Assembly: GCA_963837155.1 (NCBI GenBank)
Contig: CAWIMB010000002.1
Location: 1,054,001 to 1,118,000 of the forward strand
Origin: DASQHW01 sp963837155
GTDB lineage: Bacteria > Actinomycetota > Acidimicrobiia > IMCC26256 > PALSA-610
Direction of reading: 5' to 3'
DNA length: 64,000 nt
Shown here: piece by piece, positions 59,720-64,000 of the stretch
Numbering within the stretch: position 1 is the first letter of the stretch
Layout of the letters: each line of letters opens with the position of its first letter
Notes under the pieces: generated by a model
Told to the model about the DNA's origin: nothing
Database searches by the model: none
The model's input: only the letters and a program-made list of their open reading frames with translations
Position numbers and translations under genes: made by a program

Positions 59720-60745
59720 ATGCTTCCGAGGTCTCCCTTGTACTTCGCGTTGACGATGGCGCTCGTCGTCGTGGCGGCCGCGTGCGGATCAAGTTCGTCG
59801 GGGCGGAGTTCAGGAACATCTCGCGTGTCGCAGTCGACCGAACCGTCGTTCGTCCCGCCGAAGCTCGACGGCAAGATCGTGTTCGCCCGAGCCGGCGGCC
59901 GTTTCAAGGACGAGACGGTGTTCGTGGCAAATGCCGATGGAACCGACGAGCAACAGGTGGGCGACCTCGGGGTGGTGTGTTGCCCGTTCGTGAGCCGTGA
60001 CGGCAGGCGCCTGGCGATGACCACGCCGTCCGAGGACGACCGCTCGACCACAGTGATCATGAACCTCGACGGGTCCGACCGCGTCCTCATCCCGCTCCCC
60101 GACAAGACACTGCAAGTCGGGGCCGGTCCGTTCTCGCCCGACGGCACGCACATGGCGTTCGATGTCTCCGACGAGGCGCACCCCACGCGCGACGGCATTT
60201 ACATCGGGAGCGCCTCCGACGGCACTGGCCGCGTTCGCATCGTCCAAAGTGGCAAGGTGCATTACACTCCGGGCGACTTCTCTCCGGACGGATCGCAGCT
60301 CGTGGTGTTTCGCCCTTTCAAAGACGTCGAAGAGTATGAGGGCGTCTTCCCGTCTCCCGGCTCATTGTTCGTCGTGAACCGCGACGGAACCGGTCTGCAC
60401 CAACTCACGCCGGGCGATCTCAAGGTCGAGTGCTGCAATAACTACCGCTGGTCGCGTGATGGCACTCGCATCCTGTTCGCAGACTTTGGCGGCTCGCTCT
60501 GGCTCATCGGTCCTGACGGAAAACGTCTCACCGAGATCTTCAAAGGCAAGGAAGGTCACTACGGATACACCCCGACGTGGTCTCCCGACGGCTCCGAGAT
60601 CATGTTTGCCAACGAGCCGGTCACGATCCCGTTCACCCACCCCGCGAACAGCCTCTCCGTTCTCAAGGCCGATGGCACCGACTTGAGACCCGTGATCGGT
60701 ACCAACGATTTCAAGTGGCAGCCGTCTTGGGTGAGTGCGGGCTGA
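59720..60745 (+). CDS. TolB-like (WD40/PD40) lipoprotein
   Basis: The 341-aa protein starts MLPRSPLYFALTMALVVVAA at the ATG at 59720. The lipobox is VAAAC with Cys22. The body has repeated PD40 motifs: AGPFSPDGTHMAFDVSDEA, PGDFSPDGSQLVVFRPF, YRWSRDGTRILFADFGG and PTWSPDGSEIMFANEP, forming a six-bladed beta-propeller. It would be a surface lipoprotein that binds other proteins or glycans. It overlaps the DUF1990 frame by 187 bp at the 3' ends. The start region is divergent from the metallopeptidase gene, 124 bp apart. Confidence 0.85.
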   Translation: MLPRSPLYFALTMALVVVAAACGSSSSGRSSGTSRVSQSTEPSFVPPKLDGKIVFARAGGRFKDETVFVANADGTDEQQVGDLGVVCCPFVSRDGRRLAMTTPSEDDRSTTVIMNLDGSDRVLIPLPDKTLQVGAGPFSPDGTHMAFDVSDEAHPTRDGIYIGSASDGTGRVRIVQSGKVHYTPGDFSPDGSQLVVFRPFKDVEEYEGVFPSPGSLFVVNRDGTGLHQLTPGDLKVECCNNYRWSRDGTRILFADFGGSLWLIGPDGKRLTEIFKGKEGHYGYTPTWSPDGSEIMFANEPVTIPFTHPANSLSVLKADGTDLRPVIGTNDFKWQPSWVSAG

Positions 60746-61201
60746 GTCGGCCGCGAGAGCGCGTCAACATTGAAGTGCGTCTCCCCATCCTCATTGCGAA
60801 CGATGAGGAATGCTTCCTCGCCCTGCTCGGGATGTACCGGCAACGTTCCGTACGCGAAGCCGAAGCGGTCGGGCTCATGCACCATTCCCACGATGCGACA
60901 CGTCATGTCGACATATCCGATCGGCAATGGGGCGCTCAACGCGGACGTTTGTGCCTATAGCGATCGGCCCGTCAGTTGCCCCTGCACCGCGATGTATCGC
61001 CCATGCATGAATGGTTTCGGTGGCGCGATCGAACGCACCGACCCCGGGCAACGCTGTGCTCCACCGCCGCCTCTGCAACCCTGCCGGCGTTGTGCCGTCG
61101 AGTGATCCGCCAGTGGGTTGGTACGTGAGTGCGTCGACTCGGCAACGCTCGAGCAGAACGGCGAGCTCATCATCAGTTGGTGGACGCAATCGCACTCTCA
61201 C
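60559..61201 (-). CDS. DUF1990 family protein (frameshifted near 60947, C-terminus replaced)
   Basis: It starts at the GTG at 61201 (VRVRLRPPTDDELAVLLERC), overlapping the phosphotransferase stop by 4 bp. Conserved blocks are SLDGTTPAGLQRRRWSTALP and IHAWAIHRGAGATDGPIAIG. Removing one C near 60947 gives TNVALSAPLPIGYVDMTCRI and DRFGFAYGTLPVHPEQGEEA. The family ends with ~30 residues after the FSRP-like motif (here DALSRP). That tail is missing, and the open frame instead runs antisense into the TolB-like gene. DUF1990 has a START-like fold of unknown function. Confidence 0.72.
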
Positions 61202-62189
61202 CAGCCGCCGTCGAGGATGTTCAGGAGGTCCCACTCCATCTCGGCGACGCGGCGGCCGAGCGTGGCGAGCTCCACCGAACGCACCACGCCGGTCAGGTGT
61301 GTGAACGACTGCGCGATGCAGATCACGCCCCACTTGAGCGTGCCGAGCGCGACCCACCACCGCAGCATGTCCTCGTCGATTCGGTGCCCACCCGCACGTT
61401 CGTATGCGTCGAGGAGCTGTGGCACGTCGCCGAACCCGCCGACGAGCTTGTCGGCCACGCCGAAGCGCCATGACTTCACGCACAGCCAGCCGAGGTCCTC
61501 GGCCGGATCGCCGAGATGCGCGAGCTCCCAGTCGAGCACCGCACGTACGCCCACCGGGCCAACGATCAGGTTGCCGTTGCGAAAGTCGCCGTGTACGAGC
61601 GTCGGTGTCGCCGCGTCCGGCGGCGCGCTGCTCGGTCAGCCATCGCAAGCCCAACTCGAACGCGGGGTGCGGCTCGCCGAAGGTGTCGAGGTTCTCGCGG
61701 TATTGCGCGATCTGAGCGGCGGCGACCCTGCACCGGGAGCTCGGGCAGCGTTGCGACGTCAGTCGCGTGAATGCGCGCCGCGATCTCGCCGCATTGCGCC
61801 GCCATCAGCGGTCGGGCGGTCGCGTACGCGTCGTCGCGCAGGATGCGGCGCGCGATCGTCTCGCCTTCGACGCGGTCCATCACGAAGCCGTGGCCGAGCT
61901 CGTCGCCGGGCCCGAGAAGCACGCGGAAGCGCGGCACGGGGACGCCGGCCGCGGCTGCGGCTTCGAGCACCTGATACTCGGTTGCCCGTTCGGACCACCC
62001 GGTATGGCTCGCGGGATCGCGTCGGAGCACCAATCCGTGGCGGCTGCCGTCGGGTGCGACGAGGTCGAACATCCATGTCTCGCGCGATGCGCCACCGGAG
62101 AGCCGGCGTAGCCCTTCCACGCTTCCAGGCCCGCATGCAGGCGCCACGACGCGCGCGAGAGCGTCGGGATCGGGCGCACCATGAGTCAC
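61198..62189 (-). CDS. Aminoglycoside phosphotransferase-like (APH) protein (multiple frameshifts)
   Basis: The composite is about 330 residues from the GTG at 62189 (VTHGAPDPDALARVVAPACG). Kinase features are LRRLSGGASRETWMFDLVA, GHGFVMDRVEGETIARRIL and LVHGDFRNGNLIVG (catalytic Asp, read in another frame near 61570). The rest is VLDWELAHLGDPAEDLGWLC (metal DxE). Frame changes occur near 61720, 61625 and 61560. The C-terminus WDLLNILDGGW is intact. The leaderless-type -10 TAGCGT lies 7 nt upstream. Confidence 0.82.
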
Positions 62190-62196
62190 ACGAGGA

Positions 62197-62202
62197 ACGC
62201 TA
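62197..62202 (-). promoter_or_regulatory. -10 element, leaderless type
   Basis: On the minus strand TAGCGT ends 7 nt before the GTG at 62189. Confidence 0.45.
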
Positions 62203-62282
62203 ACCACCCGTGCGAAGGGCCGGCCGCGGTCATCTGCACGATTTCTCCACAGGCGGGTGCGGACTCGTGCACGCCTGATCCG

Positions 62283-62288
62283 TAGGCT
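62283..62288 (+). promoter_or_regulatory. -10 element for the two-component operon, leaderless type
   Basis: TAGGCT ends 6 nt before the GTG at 62295. That GTG is one base out of frame with the response regulator body. Confidence 0.5.
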
Positions 62289-62294
62289 CCAGGT

Positions 62295-63012
62295 GTGACG
62301 TCGCTGGCACCCCGCGTGAGAAGGGTCGGCGCGCACGGTGGTGGTCATCGAGGACGAGTCGTCGATCGCTCAAGCCGTTGCGACTCGGCTGCGCAGCGAG
62401 GGGTATGACGTCGAGGTGGCGGGTGACGGTCCCAGCGGTGTCGACCTCTGCGAGCGCGCGCGGCCCGACCTCGTCGTGCTTGATCTCATGCTCCCCGGAC
62501 TCGATGGCATCGAGGTGTGCAAGCGGGTCCAGCACGACCGGCCGGTGCCCATCCTCATGCTGACCGCACGCGACAGTGAGGCCGACCTCCTTGTCGGGCT
62601 GGCCGTCGGTGCCGACGACTACATGACGAAGCCGTTCAGCATGCGCGAGCTGATCGCCCGCGTGCACGCGTTGCTGCGGCGCGAGGACCGCAACGCGACC
62701 GAAACAGAACTCGCGCCCGTGCGGATTGGTCGGATCGAGCTCGATGCCGAGTCGCGACGCGTGCGACGCGACGGCGAGCTCGTGCACCTCACGCCAACCG
62801 AGTTCGATCTCGTGCATTACCTCGCCACCCATCCGGGACGGGTCGCGACGCGCGAGGAGCTGCTCGCGGAAGTGTGGGGCTACGACGTGCCGTCCGGCGC
62901 GCGCACCGTCGACTCGCACATTCGCTCGATCCGGCGCAAGCTCGGTGCCGATCTCGTCCGCACCGTGCACGGCGTGGGCTACTCGGTCGAGGAGACACCC
63001 GCGTGGAGCTGA
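62295..63012 (+). CDS. OmpR-family response regulator (frameshifted near its start)
   Basis: About 238 residues. Receiver: VVVIEDESSIAQAVATRLRS with the acidic pair, the phosphorylated Asp in VVLDLMLPG and the switch Lys in TKPFSMRELIARVHALLR. The DNA-binding winged helix is LTPTEFDLVHYLATHPGRVA and GARTVDSHIRSIRRKLG. The uninterrupted frame starts at the GTG at 62338, inside the first strand. Removing one G from the GGG at 62323-62325 extends it to the leaderless-type GTG at 62295 (VTSLAPRVRRSARTVVVIED). It pairs with the downstream kinase. Confidence 0.93.
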
Positions 63013-64000
63013 AGCGACCGCGCCCCCCGAGCGACCGCTGGATCCGCTCCCGACGCTCAAGCTGAAGCTGAGTGTGGTGATCCTCGCCGCGGTCGCGGTG
63101 ACCGTCATCGTCTTCTACATCGGCGTGCACGCGCGGCTGTGGCCGTCGGTCGCGGGAGTGATCGCGGGGATTGTTGCGCTCGGCGTCGTGTTCGTGCTCG
63201 CTCGCGGCTTGACCCATCCGTTGCGCGAGATGGTCGAGGCCACCGAAGCAATGGCGCGCGGTGACTTCTCCAAGCGTGTGCGGGACACGTCGCACGACGA
63301 GATCGGGACCCTCGCCCGTTCCTTCAACGAGATGGCCGCCGAGCTCGCCGAGACCGACCGGTTGCGCCGCGATCTCGTCGCCAACGTCAGTCACGAGCTC
63401 CGCACACCGATCACCGCACTCCAAGCGGTGCTCGAGAACCTCGTCGACGGCGTCGCTCCGCCGGATCCCGAGATGATGCGCACGATGCTCGCCCAGGTCG
63501 AGCGGCTCGGCCGCCTGGTGCAGCAGCTGCTCGACCTGTCCCGCCTCGAGTCGGGGACACTTCCCCTCGACCGGCGCGTGTTCGACGTCGAGCCGATGCT
63601 CGAGCACGCGATCCGCGAGTCGCGTCTGCACACCGACGCGGTGCGCTTCGAGATCGAAGCGGTCCCGCACGGTTTCGGGCTCGAAGCCGACGCCGAGCGC
63701 CTGCATCAGGTCGTCGCCAATCTTGTTGAGAACGCCGTGCGGCACTCGCCGCCTCAGGGCACGGTGCTCGTGCGTGTGGTCGCGGCTTCGGGTGGCGCGC
63801 GGCTCGAGGTCGTCGACGAGGGCCCGGGAATCGCCGACGCCGAGACCAAGCGCGTGTTCGAGCGGTTCTACCGGTCCGACACCGCGCGCTCCTCGACGGC
63901 CGGCGGCGCCGGACTCGGCCTCGCGATCGCACGGTGGATCGTGGAGCTCCACGGCGGCGAGATTCACGTCGAACAGAACGAGCCGCACGGTTGCCGCATG
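63003..64000 (+). CDS. Sensor histidine kinase (partial, 3' end outside window; frameshifted near 63027)
   Basis: The GTG at 63003 overlaps the response regulator stop. It starts VELKRPRPP; adding one C to the six-C run gives ERPLDPLPTLKLKLSVVILA. Two membrane segments follow (SVVILAAVAVTVIVFYIGV; VAGVIAGIVALGVVFVLA) with almost no external loop. Then come HAMP (HPLREMVEATEAMARGDFSK), HisKA (VSHELRTPITALQAVLENLV with the phospho-His) and HATPase_c (N-box NLVENAVRHSP, DEGPGIAD, GGAGLGLAIARWIV). The frame is open at the window end. Confidence 0.92.

Overview
The window is high-GC DNA, densely packed with genes on both strands. Many starts are GTG, and neighbouring genes often share 4-bp GTGA or ATGA overlaps. 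The gene content points to an actinomycete: a mycothiol-conjugate amidase (Mca), several LLM-class flavin/F420-type oxidoreductases, a WS/DGAT acyltransferase, a CtpE-like P-type ATPase, a Rip3-like M50 protease with CBS domains, DUF222/HNH and DUF6285 proteins. The overall mix (lipid and CoA metabolism, ETF, CAP protein with GYW repeats) fits Acidimicrobiia or a close relative best; that placement is inference. I saw no rRNA, tRNA, CRISPR array, prophage or insertion sequence.

Layout. 0-7.6 kb: zinc metallopeptidase (cut by the window edge), PPOX-like protein, PilZ protein, an SLC41-like MgtE with a PhoU/RCK_C partner, rhomboid protease, and a GNAT/acyl-CoA synthetase fusion. 7.6-18 kb: P-type ATPase, M50-CBS protease, secreted CAP protein, VanW protein, adenylate cyclase, Mca, SCP2-like protein, HNH endonuclease. 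18-31.5 kb: a lipid/CoA region with CoA transferase, epimerase, GNAT, ChbG deacetylase, LLM oxidoreductases, thiolase, quinone reductase, WS/DGAT, DsbA-like protein, PAP2 and a RecB-like nuclease. 31.5-35.8 kb: a compact island holding a 46-aa basic peptide, divergent from a winged-helix/M50/double cNMP-binding protein, a Cys-rich mini-protein, a Crp-type regulator and a secreted protein. 35.8-45 kb: LLM monooxygenase, secreted phosphoesterase, hydroxylase, acyl-CoA dehydrogenase, SDR, sugar isomerase-like protein, ABM monooxygenase, alcohol dehydrogenase, SRPBCC and a FAD-dependent reductase. 45-54 kb: two ABC exporters, etfBA, DUF429, ICMT, phosphotransferase, nitrobindin. 54-64 kb: TetR with an AurF-type diiron oxygenase, exonuclease III, ECF sigma with a VOC partner, membrane metallopeptidase, TolB-like lipoprotein, DUF1990, phosphotransferase, and a two-component system whose kinase runs off the end.

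A strong technical signal runs through the window. More than twenty genes are split by single-base indels, mostly in G or C runs, and each heals to a normal family member when one base is added or removed. This looks like uncorrected long-read error rather than mass pseudogenisation. Split genes are given here as one CDS, with the break noted.

Regulatory sequence is informative. About a dozen genes have a TANNNT -10 element ending 6-8 nt before the start codon, implying leaderless transcripts. Palindromes of the TTGAC-N6-GTCAA type lie at the LLM monooxygenase and acyl-CoA dehydrogenase promoters, with a related one at the thiolase promoter. Three copies of a ~63-bp multi-hairpin repeat sit just upstream of start codons, with one compensatory stem change. 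The most system-like novelty is the 31.5-35 kb island, where a likely peptide-recognition domain is fused to an intramembrane protease and two cyclic-nucleotide sensors.
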